From the NCBI RefSeq assembly GCF_001442535.1, contig NZ_CP013141.1, forward strand, positions 4,118,517 to 4,182,516: a stretch of DNA of 64,000 bases. Direction: 5' to 3'. Shown here one piece after another: positions 35,121 through 43,737 of the stretch (positions within the stretch are counted from its first letter, which is position 1; each line of letters begins with the position of its first letter). This DNA comes from Lysobacter antibioticus. Lineage in GTDB: Bacteria; Pseudomonadota; Gammaproteobacteria; Xanthomonadales; Xanthomonadaceae. The notes below the pieces were generated by a model. It had not been told where the DNA came from. It ran no database searches and saw only the letters and a list, made by a program, of their open reading frames with translations. A program made the translations under genes and the position numbers.

Positions 35121-36192
35121 GCGCGACGCGGCGCAGTGGTTAGCGCGACGCGAGCGTGGCGATTGGTCGGCGCTGGAACAGGCCGAGCTGGACGCCTGGC
35201 TCGAGGCCTCGACCGCGCACCGGGTCGCGTTCCTGCGCCTGGACGCGGCCTGGGCGCAGAGCGACCGGCTCAAGGCGCTCGGCGCCGGTTCCGCCTCGGA
35301 CGGCGTGCCGGCGCGCGGGCAATGGAGGCATTCGAGCTTCGATCTGCAGGCGCCGCGCGCCGAGGCGACGGCGGAGCCGTCGTCGACACAGGCCGCGACC
35401 GGTCACGATGCCGCCGCGCTGGTGTTCGCGCCGCGCCGGTCGGCAGGGCGTGGCGGACGCGGGCTGCGTTATGCCGCCGTCGCCGTGCTCGCGCTGGTGG
35501 GGGTCGCCTCGTTCTGGGGCTGGCAGCGTCATGCCGTGGTCGAACAGGCGTCGTACCGCACCGCAATGGGCGATCTCAGCGACGTCGCCCTGGCCGACGG
35601 CTCGCAGGCGACGCTGAGCAGCGACAGCCGCATCGAGGTGGCCTTGTCGCGCAGCGAGCGCCATGTCGAGCTGCAGCAGGGCGAGGCCTTCTTTGATGTG
35701 GCCAAGGATGCGCGGCGGCCGTTCGCGGTGGTGGCCGGCGGCCGCCGGGTGATCGCGGTCGGCACCCGCTTCTCGGTGCGCCGCGAGGGCGCCGACCTGC
35801 GCGTGGTCGTCACCGAAGGCACGGTGCGGCTCGAATCCGAGCCGGTCGGCGGCCGTCGCCAGCCCACCAGCGTATTGCCCGCCGGCAGCACCGCCTTCGC
35901 CAGCCGCAGCGGCGTGCTGGTGCGCATCGGTTCGGTCGAGGACGCCGAGCGCCAGGTCGATTGGCGCCGCGGTTACCTGGTGTTCCGCGATACGCCGTTG
36001 AGCGCGGCCGCGGCCGAGTTCAACCGCTATAACGCCCGCAAGATCGTCATCGGCGATGCCGCCGCGGGCGAGCTGCGGGTCGGCGGTAACTTCCGCTGGT
36101 CCAACACCGAAGTGTTCGTGCGCCTGCTCGAACAGGTCACGCCGGTCCGTGTCGAGCACCACCCGGACCGCATCGTCCTGCACAGCCGCTAG
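35098..36192 (+). CDS. FecR-family anti-sigma/transmembrane sensor
   Basis: The product is 364 aa. The cytoplasmic N terminus has the FecR_N pattern (AAQWLARRERGDWSALEQAE, LDAWLEASTAHRVAFLRLD, then DAAWAQSDRL). One membrane helix lies at about 122-141 (YAAVAVLALVGVASFWGW). The periplasmic FecR domain follows (DLSDVALADGSQATLSSDSR, FAVVAGGRRVIAVGTRFSVR) and the C-terminal STN-contacting region ends with LEQVTPVRVEHHPDRIVLHS. It relays the signal from the STN domain of the receptor to the sigma factor. Its start overlaps the sigma gene; the receptor follows 103 bp later. Confidence 0.93.
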   Translation: MASSRQIERDAAQWLARRERGDWSALEQAELDAWLEASTAHRVAFLRLDAAWAQSDRLKALGAGSASDGVPARGQWRHSSFDLQAPRAEATAEPSSTQAATGHDAAALVFAPRRSAGRGGRGLRYAAVAVLALVGVASFWGWQRHAVVEQASYRTAMGDLSDVALADGSQATLSSDSRIEVALSRSERHVELQQGEAFFDVAKDARRPFAVVAGGRRVIAVGTRFSVRREGADLRVVVTEGTVRLESEPVGGRRQPTSVLPAGSTAFASRSGVLVRIGSVEDAERQVDWRRGYLVFRDTPLSAAAAEFNRYNARKIVIGDAAAGELRVGGNFRWSNTEVFVRLLEQVTPVRVEHHPDRIVLHSR

Positions 36193-36295
36193 CCGGCTCC
36201 GCGCCGGCATACCGCAGCGCGTGCGGGATTTGCCGGCTTCGTTCGTCCTGATATCCCGATGGGCGCTGCAAGGCGCCGATGGGGAGGGGAACCCG

Positions 36296-39200
36296 ATGTC
36301 GCGAAGTGCGCGTGTGTGGTTGTTGAGTCTGGCCTGTTCGGCCGTGTTGTCCGCCCAGGCGCAAGTCGCGGCGAAGCATGAGGCGATCGACATCCCGGCT
36401 GGGGAGCTGGTGTCGGCGCTGGATGTGTTGGCGAGGCAGTCGGGAGTGCAGTTCGTTTACCGCGCCGACCGCTTGAAGGGGCTGCGTACACGCGGGGTGC
36501 GGGGCGAGATGTCGGCCGAAGCCGCGCTCGACCGCCTGCTGCTCGGTAGCGGCTACGTGGCGCGGCGTGATGCGTCGGGGGCGATGGTGATCGTCAAGGA
36601 CCCGACGCCGCCCAAGCCGCGCAAGGCGAAGTCGTTGGCGCCGATGGGGAGCGGCGCCGACATCGTCGAGGCGTCGCCGGCGACGATGACCGAGCTGGAA
36701 GGCGTGCAGGTCACCGGTTCGCGCATTCCGCGCAGCCAGATCGAAGGCCCGGCGCCGATCACGGTGATGACCGCGCAGGAGATCAAGGCCAACGGCTTCA
36801 CCACCGTGCCCGACGTACTGCGGGCGATGACCCAGAACGGCGGCGAGACCCAGAGCCAGCAGTCGGCCAGCGCCGCCGACTTCTCGCCGGGCGCGCAGCA
36901 GGTCGACCTGCGCGGGCTCGGCCCGAACCACACCCTGGTGCTGGTCAACGGCCGGCGCATCGCCGACTTCCCGATGCCGTTCAAGGGCCGCAGCAACTTC
37001 ACCGACATCTCCAATATTCCGCTCGGCATGGTCGACCGGATCGAGATCCTGACCGGCAGCGCCTCGGCGATCTACGGCTCGGACGCGATCTCCGGCGTGG
37101 TCAATTTCATCCTTAAAAAGCGCGCCGACGGCACCACGGTCGACTTTCGCCTCGGCGACACCACGCGCGGCGGCGGCGAGTCGTTCAACCTCGGCGTCTC
37201 CAGCGGCTATGGCAACGATCGCTTCAATGCGGTCTACGGCTTCGAGCTGCAGGTGCAGAACCCGCTGTGGGCCTACGAGCGCTCGATCCAGGACTCGACC
37301 CGGGACGCGCCGACCGCAAGCACGCGCGCCGCGCGCCGCGCCTTCCTGCGCACCAACTGGTACGACGAATACCTCGACCCCGGCGCCGCCTGCGGCCCGC
37401 TGGCTTCGCTCAACGGCGGTACCACGTATCGCGCCGCGCGTCCCGGCTGGGGGCCGGACGGCGAGGACGGCTATTACTGCGGCAGCGACGAGTCGATCGG
37501 CTACGGCACCATGATCAACGAACGCAAAGGCCTCAATGCCTACGCCTCGTTGAGTTACGCCTTCGGCGACGACAGCGAATGGTTCGCCGATGTGCAGCTG
37601 GGCTATCACGAACTGTCGATGTACCGCGACGTCACCGAATGGAGCTACCAGGCCCCGGACGGCAACGAGGCCGGTTACTTCTACAACCGGGCCACCGACC
37701 AGGTCGAGTATTGGCAGCGTCAGTTTTCGCCCGAGGAAATGGGCGGCCTCGACCGCGGCATGATCCGCAACCGGCAGCGCACTTTCAGCCTCGCCACCGG
37801 GTTCAAGGGCCGCTTCGGCGAGGCCTGGGACTGGGAAGCCGCACTGAGCCACTCGCAGTATCAATCGACGATCAGTTGGCCGCAGATCGTCGCGTCCCGG
37901 GCCAATGATCTGTTCCTCGGTCCGCAACTCGGCGTCGACGACGACGGTTTCGCGATCTTCGACGCCGACCCCGAGCGCCTGTACCGACCCTTGAGCCGGC
38001 AGGAGTACGACGCCATCGGCGCGCGTTCGACCTACCGGCCGAAGTCGCGCACCGACGCGCTGTCGCTGACCCTGACCAATACAGACTTGTTCGCCCTGCC
38101 GGCCGGCGAGGTCGGTTTCGCCGGCACGCTCGAACTCGGCAACCAGAGCTACGACCTGCGCCCCGACCCGCTCGCCACCGGCTATCACTACTACAGCTGG
38201 CGCGATTCCGACGGCCACGGCAGTCGCGACCGCTGGGCCGCGGCCGGCGAATTGCGCTTGCCTTTGCACGAGCGCTTGAACCTCAGCGTCGCCGGCCGCT
38301 ACGACCAATACCGCTACGGCGGCCACGACATCGATAAGTTCACCTACAGCGCCGGTCTGGAATGGCGGCCGGTCGATTCCTTGTTGTTGCGCGGTTCCTA
38401 CGGCACCGCGTTCCGCGCGCCGGACCTGCATTACGTGTTCGCCGGCGAAGGCAACCAGGAATCGAGCGGGATCGACTATTACCGTTGCCGCAGCGAAGAG
38501 CCCGACAGCGATCTCAACGATTGCTCGTACGGCGACGAAGGCCTGGTCGTCACCCGCAGCGGCAACCGCAAGCTGGAACCGGAAACCAGCACCTCGTGGA
38601 CCGCGGGCGTGGTCTGGTCGCCGCGCTCGAACCTGGACTTCTCCGCCGACTACTTCGACATCGATCTGCGCGACCAGGTTCAGGACCTGCGCATCGACGA
38701 CGTGCTGCGCGACGAAGCCGGCTGCCGCCTGGGCACGCGCGCCGACGGCAGCGCGGTCGATGCCGGCTCGCCGACCTGCGCCGATGCCTTGGCGCGGATC
38801 CGGCGCTCCGGCGAAGGCAAGCTCTACGGCGTCTACGTCAACCCGATCAACATCGCCAGCGAACGCACCAGCGGCGTCGATTTCAGCGCCCATTACCGCC
38901 TCGACACCGGCCTGGGCAGCTTTCGCCTCGGCGCCAGCTACACCTGGGTGCGCGAGCACGAAAGCCAGCAGTACGCCGGCGACCGCGTCGAAGACCAGTT
39001 CGCGGTCAACAGCGGTTTCGACATCCCGCGCACCAAGGCCAGCGCCAGCGTGAGTTGGGAAAAGGAGCGCTGGTCGGCGACGCTGCACGGCGAACGCCTG
39101 GGCCGATTGCCGAGCGGGGATTCCTATAACGAGATCTATGAGCCCGGCGGCGACGCCGGCGCCTGGATCGGCGCGACCTATCGCTACAACGCTTCGCTGC

Positions 39201-39379
39201 GCTACCGCTTCAGCGACCACGCCCAGCTGTCGCTGGCGGTGACCAATCTGTTCGACAAGTTGCCGCCGAAGGATGCGACCTACAGCAGCTACCCGTATTA
39301 CGACGTGTCCTGGTTCGATGCCGTCGGCCGCCAGGTCTTTCTGCAATACACCCACAAATTTGGCGGCCGAGCTCTATAG
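36296..39379 (+). CDS. TonB-dependent receptor with STN signalling domain
   Basis: The product is 1027 aa. ATG at 36296 follows GGGGAGGGGAACCCG. A signal peptide ends near residue 24 (LSLACSAVLSAQAQ). The STN domain is at about 28-95 (GELVSALDVLARQSGVQFVY), a linker follows, then a plug at about 145-260 (GSRIPRSQIEGPAPITVMTA, LRGLGPNHTLVLVNGRRIAD) and a 22-strand barrel. LFDKLPPKDATYSSYPYYD is near the end. It should import a siderophore, glycan or peptide-like nutrient and signal it through FecR. The barrel ends FGGRAL rather than at the usual final Phe, a small oddity. Ligand is unknown. Confidence 0.93.
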   Translation: MSRSARVWLLSLACSAVLSAQAQVAAKHEAIDIPAGELVSALDVLARQSGVQFVYRADRLKGLRTRGVRGEMSAEAALDRLLLGSGYVARRDASGAMVIVKDPTPPKPRKAKSLAPMGSGADIVEASPATMTELEGVQVTGSRIPRSQIEGPAPITVMTAQEIKANGFTTVPDVLRAMTQNGGETQSQQSASAADFSPGAQQVDLRGLGPNHTLVLVNGRRIADFPMPFKGRSNFTDISNIPLGMVDRIEILTGSASAIYGSDAISGVVNFILKKRADGTTVDFRLGDTTRGGGESFNLGVSSGYGNDRFNAVYGFELQVQNPLWAYERSIQDSTRDAPTASTRAARRAFLRTNWYDEYLDPGAACGPLASLNGGTTYRAARPGWGPDGEDGYYCGSDESIGYGTMINERKGLNAYASLSYAFGDDSEWFADVQLGYHELSMYRDVTEWSYQAPDGNEAGYFYNRATDQVEYWQRQFSPEEMGGLDRGMIRNRQRTFSLATGFKGRFGEAWDWEAALSHSQYQSTISWPQIVASRANDLFLGPQLGVDDDGFAIFDADPERLYRPLSRQEYDAIGARSTYRPKSRTDALSLTLTNTDLFALPAGEVGFAGTLELGNQSYDLRPDPLATGYHYYSWRDSDGHGSRDRWAAAGELRLPLHERLNLSVAGRYDQYRYGGHDIDKFTYSAGLEWRPVDSLLLRGSYGTAFRAPDLHYVFAGEGNQESSGIDYYRCRSEEPDSDLNDCSYGDEGLVVTRSGNRKLEPETSTSWTAGVVWSPRSNLDFSADYFDIDLRDQVQDLRIDDVLRDEAGCRLGTRADGSAVDAGSPTCADALARIRRSGEGKLYGVYVNPINIASERTSGVDFSAHYRLDTGLGSFRLGASYTWVREHESQQYAGDRVEDQFAVNSGFDIPRTKASASVSWEKERWSATLHGERLGRLPSGDSYNEIYEPGGDAGAWIGATYRYNASLRYRFSDHAQLSLAVTNLFDKLPPKDATYSSYPYYDVSWFDAVGRQVFLQYTHKFGGRAL

Positions 39380-39392
39380 GCCAACCCCGCGT

Positions 39393-39424
39393 CCCGCGGC
39401 AAGGATGGCCGCGGGGCGATTTTA
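39393..39424 (+). terminator. Rho-independent terminator after the TonB receptor
   Basis: CCCGCGGC, loop AAGGATG, GCCGCGGG is a perfect 8-bp stem starting 13 bp after the receptor stop, followed by GCGATTTT. It should end the sigma/FecR/receptor transcript before the convergent tam-like gene. Confidence 0.8.
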
Positions 39425-39462
39425 GATTGCCCGGTTTCCATCGTCAGGCGCCTGCCCGCGCG

Positions 39463-40230
39463 TCAGCGCGCCGTGCGCGCGACGACGAAGATGCGGCGGA
39501 ACTCGAACCAGGTGGTGCCGTCGCTGCGCGGCGGATAGGCGCGGTCGAGCTGCGGCGCGAGCTCGGCGCAGAAGCGTTGCCAACCGGCGCCATCGAGCGC
39601 GGCCTTGATCGGGCGCAAGGCCGTGCCGCTGATCCATTCCAGCACTGCATCCGGGCCGGACAGACGCTGCACGTAGGTGGTTTCCCAGGGATCGACCTCG
39701 CAGCCCTGCGTCGCCAGCAATTCGGCGTAGGCGCGCGGCGCATCGACCGCGCTTCCTTCGCGCAGTTCGACCGGGCCCAGCAGCGGCGCCCACGAGGCGC
39801 TGGCCGCCAGCTCGCGCACCAGCACGTGCGAGGGCGCATCGAAGTTGCCCGGCACCTGGATCGCGATCCACGCGCCGCCCGGCAGCTGGCGCGCCCAACG
39901 ACGCAGCAACTCACGATGCTCGGGCACCCATTGCAGCACCGCGTTCGAGACCACCACGTCGGTGTCGGGCCGCGGCACCCAGTCGCGCACGTCGCGCAAT
40001 TCGGCGGCGACGCCGGCGGCCCGCGCCGCTTGCACCATCTCGGCTGAGTTGTCGCTGGCTTCGAGCTTGGCCGCGGGCCAGCGCGCGGCGAGCGCACGGG
40101 TCAGATTGCCGGGGCCGCAGCCCAGGTCGACCACGCGGCGCGGACGCTCGGCGTGCACGCGTTCGATCAGGTCGAAGAACGGCCGACCGCGCAGATCGGC
40201 GAAGTCGAGGTACTTATCGGGGTCCCACAT
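39463..40230 (-). CDS. tam: Trans-aconitate 2-methyltransferase-like
   Basis: The product is 255 aa, the E. coli Tam size. It should methylate trans-aconitate with S-adenosylmethionine in the cytoplasm. The N terminus MWDPDKYLDFADLRGRPFFD is a family signature. Motif I is RRVVDLGCGPGNLTRALAAR, followed by LEASDNSAEMVQAA, VVVSNAVLQWVPEHRELLRR and PGGAWIAIQVPGNFDAPSHV, all expected for Tam. The C terminus EFRRIFVVARTAR is also typical. ATG at 40230 has GGAG upstream. It is a lone gene between the receptor operon and the small gene at 40521. Confidence 0.9.
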   Translation of the reverse strand: MWDPDKYLDFADLRGRPFFDLIERVHAERPRRVVDLGCGPGNLTRALAARWPAAKLEASDNSAEMVQAARAAGVAAELRDVRDWVPRPDTDVVVSNAVLQWVPEHRELLRRWARQLPGGAWIAIQVPGNFDAPSHVLVRELAASASWAPLLGPVELREGSAVDAPRAYAELLATQGCEVDPWETTYVQRLSGPDAVLEWISGTALRPIKAALDGAGWQRFCAELAPQLDRAYPPRSDGTTWFEFRRIFVVARTAR

Positions 40231-40520
40231 GGCGAGCTCCGCGAACCGATGGTCGGTCGGATGTCAGTCTTCGGTGGTCCGTCTTCGTGCATGCGCGGCG
40301 CTGCGATCGGGCAGGCGCGCTGCGGAGCTCGGCGTCGTAGTTCACGCTCAGCATTCCATCACCGGCGTTAACGCGATGTTGAATCGTGTAGGCGATCACA
40401 ACTGGAGCGTGAGCGACTAAGGCCTTCGGCAAGTCTATGAACGAACGGTCATAAACTTCGTCGCCGCATCGATTATGGTGCCGCGCACAGGGGGCTTCGA
40501 CCTGACCGGAGCCTTGCACC

Positions 40521-40859
40521 ATGAGTACGAAATCTTCCGCCGACGCTACGACTTTGCCCTTGAGTTACTGGGCGTTGAACTATCGTCATGCGGCGTTCTA
40601 TCGCGATGGCACCCGGTTCGAGGATTACGCACCGGCGATCTATCTCGGCATCACCGCGCAGATCGAGAATCCGGGCCTGGTCTTCGACGACGTGGTGCCC
40701 GAGCTGGAAGCGCGTTATCAGCAGATCTGTTCCGGATCGACGCTGTCCTGGTCGCAGGCCGCCTGTGCGGCGGAAGCGGCGTGGACGCGTGCGCGGATGA
40801 TTTCCGGCGCGGCCCGCGCCGCGTTCGAGTCCGAGCTCGCCCGGCGTCGCGCCGCCTGA
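40521..40859 (+). CDS. Unknown 112-aa protein
   Basis: No family is recognised. ATG at 40521 is preceded by GGAGCCTTGCACC. The protein is acidic to neutral, soluble, and has a compact helical look (YWALNYRHAAFYRDGTRFED, YAPAIYLGITAQIENPGLVF, then WSQAACAAEAAWTRARMIS). It has no signal peptide and a single Cys-containing helix. The pattern of small helical protein with a conserved-looking central 'RFEDYAPAIYLG' suggests a real gene rather than a shadow. It ends 68 bp before the convergent acr3 gene. Function unknown. Confidence 0.65.
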   Translation: MSTKSSADATTLPLSYWALNYRHAAFYRDGTRFEDYAPAIYLGITAQIENPGLVFDDVVPELEARYQQICSGSTLSWSQAACAAEAAWTRARMISGAARAAFESELARRRAA

Positions 40860-40927
40860 ACCCGGCGATGCGCGCCCGCGGCCATGGGCCCGGGCGCGCC
40901 GATTCCTTACTCGCCGGCTTTTCGCGC

Positions 40928-42001
40928 TCAGGCGCGTGCTTGGTACCAGCCCTTGCTGGCATTGACGATCCGCACCACCGACAGCATCACCGGCACTTCC
41001 ACCAGCACCCCGACCACCGTGGCCAGCGCGGCGCCGGAGTGCACGCCGAACAGGCCGACCGCGGCGGCCACCGCCAGCTCGAAGAAGTTGCTCGCGCCGA
41101 TCAGCGCCGACGGGCCGGCGACGCTGTGCGCTACGCCCAATTTGCGATTGAGCAGATACGACAGGCCCGAAGTGAAATAGACCTGGATCAGGATCGGCAC
41201 CGCGAGCATCGCGATGATCGCCGGCTGGGCCACGATCTGCCGGCCCTGGAAACCGAACAACAGCACCAGCATCAGCAACAGGGCGGCCAACGACAGCGGG
41301 CCGAGGCGATGCAGCAGTTTCTGCAAGGCGGCCTCGCCGCCGCGGCGCAGCACCGCCTTGCGCAGCAGCATCGCCATCGCCACCGGCGCGACGATGTACA
41401 GACCGACCGACAACAGCAGAGTCGACCACGGCACCACGATCGACGACAGCCCCAGCAGCAGGCCGACGATCGGCGCGAACGCGACCACCATGATCAGGTC
41501 GTTGAGCGCGACCTGGCTCAGGGTGAACTCCGGATCGCCGTCGCACAGGTGGCTCCACACGAACACCATCGCCGTGCACGGTGCGGCGGCGAGTAGGATC
41601 AGGCCGGCGACGTAGGAGTCGAGTTGTTCGACCGGCAGGCGGTCGGCGAAGGCATGGCGGATGAAGATCCAGGCCAGCATCGCCATCGAGAACGGTTTGA
41701 CCGCCCAGTTTACGAACAAGGTCACGCCGATGCCGCGCCACTGCCGGCGTACCTGCGCCATCGCGGCGAAGTCGATCTTCAGCAACATCGGAACGATCAT
41801 CAGCCAGATCAGCGCTGCCGCCGGCAGGTTGACCTGGGCGACCTCGGCTTCGCCGAGGCTCGCGAACAGCCCCGGCAGGGCGTAGCCGAGCGCGGTGCCG
41901 GCGACGATGCAGGCCAGCACCCACCAAGTCAGGTGGCGCTCGAACGCGCCCATGCGCTTGGCCAGCGGCGCCGGCGCGGCGGCTTGCGCGGCCGCGCTCA
42001 T
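40928..42001 (-). CDS. acr3: Arsenite efflux permease Acr3 (ArsB-type function)
   Basis: The product is 357 aa with about ten membrane helices. It exports As(III) from the cytoplasm by proton antiport. LAAAPCTAMVFVWSHLCDGD carries the conserved membrane Cys of the Acr3 family, and LSQVALNDLIMVVAFAPIVG and VAGPSALIGASNFFELAVAA are other signatures. ATG at 42001 (MSAAAQAAAP) shares the ATGA overlap with the arsR stop codon, so the two are translationally coupled. The open frame extends to 42064 but would run into arsR. It is the second gene of the leftward arsR-acr3 operon. Confidence 0.94.
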   Translation of the reverse strand: MSAAAQAAAPAPLAKRMGAFERHLTWWVLACIVAGTALGYALPGLFASLGEAEVAQVNLPAAALIWLMIVPMLLKIDFAAMAQVRRQWRGIGVTLFVNWAVKPFSMAMLAWIFIRHAFADRLPVEQLDSYVAGLILLAAAPCTAMVFVWSHLCDGDPEFTLSQVALNDLIMVVAFAPIVGLLLGLSSIVVPWSTLLLSVGLYIVAPVAMAMLLRKAVLRRGGEAALQKLLHRLGPLSLAALLLMLVLLFGFQGRQIVAQPAIIAMLAVPILIQVYFTSGLSYLLNRKLGVAHSVAGPSALIGASNFFELAVAAAVGLFGVHSGAALATVVGVLVEVPVMLSVVRIVNASKGWYQARA

Positions 42002-42357
42002 GCCTGCGCCTGCTTCGGGCTTGCGCAGCTGCCGGCCTGCGGGTCGCACGCGGCCGGTGCGCACTGTTGCGGCTGGCCGCCGCAGCAGTTGCGGGTCAGG
42101 AACTCGATCAGGCCGTTCATGGCGCCGAAGTCGGCGCGGTAGCAGATGTAGCGGCCCTGTGACTCGCCCTGCACCAGGCCGGCGGCGCTGAGTTCCTTGA
42201 GGTGGAAGGACAGGGTCGCGCCCGGCAGCGCCAGGGCCTCGGCGATCTCGCCGGCCATGCGTCCCGCCGGACCGGCCTCGACCAGCAGGCGGAAGATCGA
42301 CAGACGGGTGGACTGGCCCAGGGCGGCCAGGGCGGTGGTGGCTTGATTGATTTCCAT
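41998..42357 (-). CDS. arsR: ArsR arsenic-responsive repressor
   Basis: The product is 119 aa. MEINQATTALAALGQSTRLS starts the family-typical winged helix, continued by ALPGATLSFHLKELSAAGLV and GRYICYRADFGAM. The C-terminal tail has Cys91, Cys92, Cys99, Cys104 and Cys111 (NCCGGQPQQC, then AACDPQAGSCA). A C-terminal Cys-rich site is the arrangement described for ArsR of Acidithiobacillus ferrooxidans (Cys95, 96, 102), not the N-terminal CVC site of plasmid ArsR. It should repress both divergent ars transcripts until As(III) or Sb(III) binds. Its stop overlaps the acr3 start. Confidence 0.94.
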   Translation of the reverse strand: MEINQATTALAALGQSTRLSIFRLLVEAGPAGRMAGEIAEALALPGATLSFHLKELSAAGLVQGESQGRYICYRADFGAMNGLIEFLTRNCCGGQPQQCAPAACDPQAGSCASPKQAQA

Positions 42358-42403
42358 AATTCCAGAATAGTAGAAACGAAACCCGACCTCAAGCCGACCC
42401 GCC
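42358..42403. promoter_or_regulatory. Divergent ars promoter region
   Basis: This 46-bp gap separates arsR from arsH. On the minus strand TTGAGG (42387-42392) and TATTCT (42364-42369) are exactly 17 bp apart. The -10 ends only 6 bases before the arsR start codon, which predicts a nearly leaderless arsR mRNA. The adjacent TTCCAGAATAGTAGAA has approximate dyad symmetry and is a candidate ArsR site overlapping the -10. No strong Shine-Dalgarno precedes arsH. Confidence 0.7.
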
Positions 42404-43258
42404 ATGACCCAATTACCCAACCTCGTCAGCGCCGCCCTGGACCTGCCCGACCTCGACAAGCTCGCCCTAAGCGGCACGACCCACCCGCCGCGGATCCTGA
42501 TCCTGTACGGCTCGCTGCGCCCGCAGTCGTTCAGCCGCAAGGCCGCGCTCGAAGCCGAGCGCATCCTGCGCCACTTCGGCGCCGAGACCCGGGTGTTCGA
42601 CCCGCACGATCTGCCGATCCTCGACAGCGTGAGCGCGGACCATCCCAAAGTGCGGCAGTTACGCGAGTGGTCGCAATGGTCCGAGGGCCAGGTCTGGGTC
42701 AGTCCGGAGCGCCACGGCAGCCCGACCGCGGTGTTCAAGAACCAGATCGACTGGCTGCCGCTGGAGGAGGGCAGCGTGCGCCCGACCCAGGGCCGCACCC
42801 TCGCGGTCATGCAGGTCTGCGGCGGCTCGCAATCGTTCAACGTGGTCAACGCGCTGCGCGTGCTCGGCCGCTGGATGCGCATGATCACCATCCCGAACCA
42901 GTCGTCGGTGCCGAAGGCCTGGCAGGAGTTCGACGAGCACGGGCGCATGAAACCCTCGCCGTATTACGATCGCATCGTCGACGTGATGGAGGAACTGTTC
43001 AAATTCACCCTGCTGGTGCGCGACCGCAGCGACTACCTCAGCAGCCGCTACAGCGAGCGCAAGGGCGACCTCGCCGCGCAGGCGCTGGCGGTCGCATCCG
43101 GCGCGGTGGCACTGCCCGCGACCGCAGCTGCCGATGACGCTGCGAACGATGCGGCGAATGAGGCCGAAGCCGATACGAACACCGCAACCCGCCCCAGCGC
43201 TGCTGCGCGCATGCCGTCGGCGTGCTGCGGCCCTGCCTGCGCCTCCAACCAGAGCTGA
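42404..43258 (+). CDS. arsH: ArsH NADPH-dependent FMN reductase
   Basis: The product is 284 aa. ArsH reduces or oxidises organoarsenicals and quinones with FMN in the cytoplasm. [20 protein letters not shown] holds the flavin phosphate loop ([10 protein letters not shown]). [20 protein letters not shown] and [20 protein letters not shown] are family signatures. The usual ArsH ends near residue 240. Here an Ala/Asp-rich extension of about 40 residues follows, ending in [13 protein letters not shown]. Those three Cys may bind arsenic. It is the first of three genes reading rightward, then arsC 3 bp later. Confidence 0.93.
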   Translation: MTQLPNLVSAALDLPDLDKLALSGTTHPPRILILYGSLRPQSFSRKAALEAERILRHFGAETRVFDPHDLPILDSVSADHPKVRQLREWSQWSEGQVWVSPERHGSPTAVFKNQIDWLPLEEGSVRPTQGRTLAVMQVCGGSQSFNVVNALRVLGRWMRMITIPNQSSVPKAWQEFDEHGRMKPSPYYDRIVDVMEELFKFTLLVRDRSDYLSSRYSERKGDLAAQALAVASGAVALPATAAADDAANDAANEAEADTNTATRPSAAARMPSACCGPACASNQS

Positions 43259-43261
43259 GCC

Positions 43262-43681
43262 ATGGACGTCACGATCTACCACAACCCTGCCTGCGGCACC
43301 TCGCGCAATACCCTGGCCCTGATCCGCCACGCCGGGATCGAGCCGACCGTGATCGAGTACCTGCAGGACCCGCCCTCGCGCGCGGCCCTGGTCGAGTTGA
43401 TCGCCGCCGCCGGCCTCAGCGTCCGCGAGGCCATGCGCCAGAACGTACCGCCCTATGTCGAGCGCGGCCTCGACGACCCCGCACTGACGGACGATGCCCT
43501 GATCGAAGCGATGCTGCGCGAGCCGATCCTGATCAACCGTCCCTTCGTGGTCAGCCCGCTCGGCGTGCGCCTGTGCCGTCCGTCCGAACTCGTGCTCGAC
43601 CTGTTGCCGCCGATCACCCGGCCTTTCAGCAAGGAAGACGGCGAAGTCGTGATCGATGCCGACGGGCGCCGGGTGTCGTAG
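43262..43681 (+). CDS. arsC: Arsenate reductase ArsC (glutaredoxin-dependent)
   Basis: The product is 139 aa, the R773-type arsenate reductase. It reduces As(V) to As(III), which Acr3 then exports. DVTIYHNPACGTSRNTLALI has the active Cys in the HNPxCGTSRN motif, residue 11 or so; LREPILINRPFVVSPLGVRL carries the later Arg residues. ATG at 43262 is only 3 bp after the arsH stop, so co-translation is likely. It should depend on glutathione and glutaredoxin rather than thioredoxin. The fold of this family is closed by FSKEDGEVVIDADGRRV. Confidence 0.94.
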   Translation: MDVTIYHNPACGTSRNTLALIRHAGIEPTVIEYLQDPPSRAALVELIAAAGLSVREAMRQNVPPYVERGLDDPALTDDALIEAMLREPILINRPFVVSPLGVRLCRPSELVLDLLPPITRPFSKEDGEVVIDADGRRVS

Positions 43682-43737
43682 CCTCGCAGGCTGATCGGTC
43701 AAGATACCAACGAACCTCCGCCCACCCGGAAACCCCG

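Noticed and set aside
36137..39355. 1072-codon minus-strand frame over the TonB receptor
   Set aside because: Shadow of a clear receptor with signal, STN, plug and barrel.
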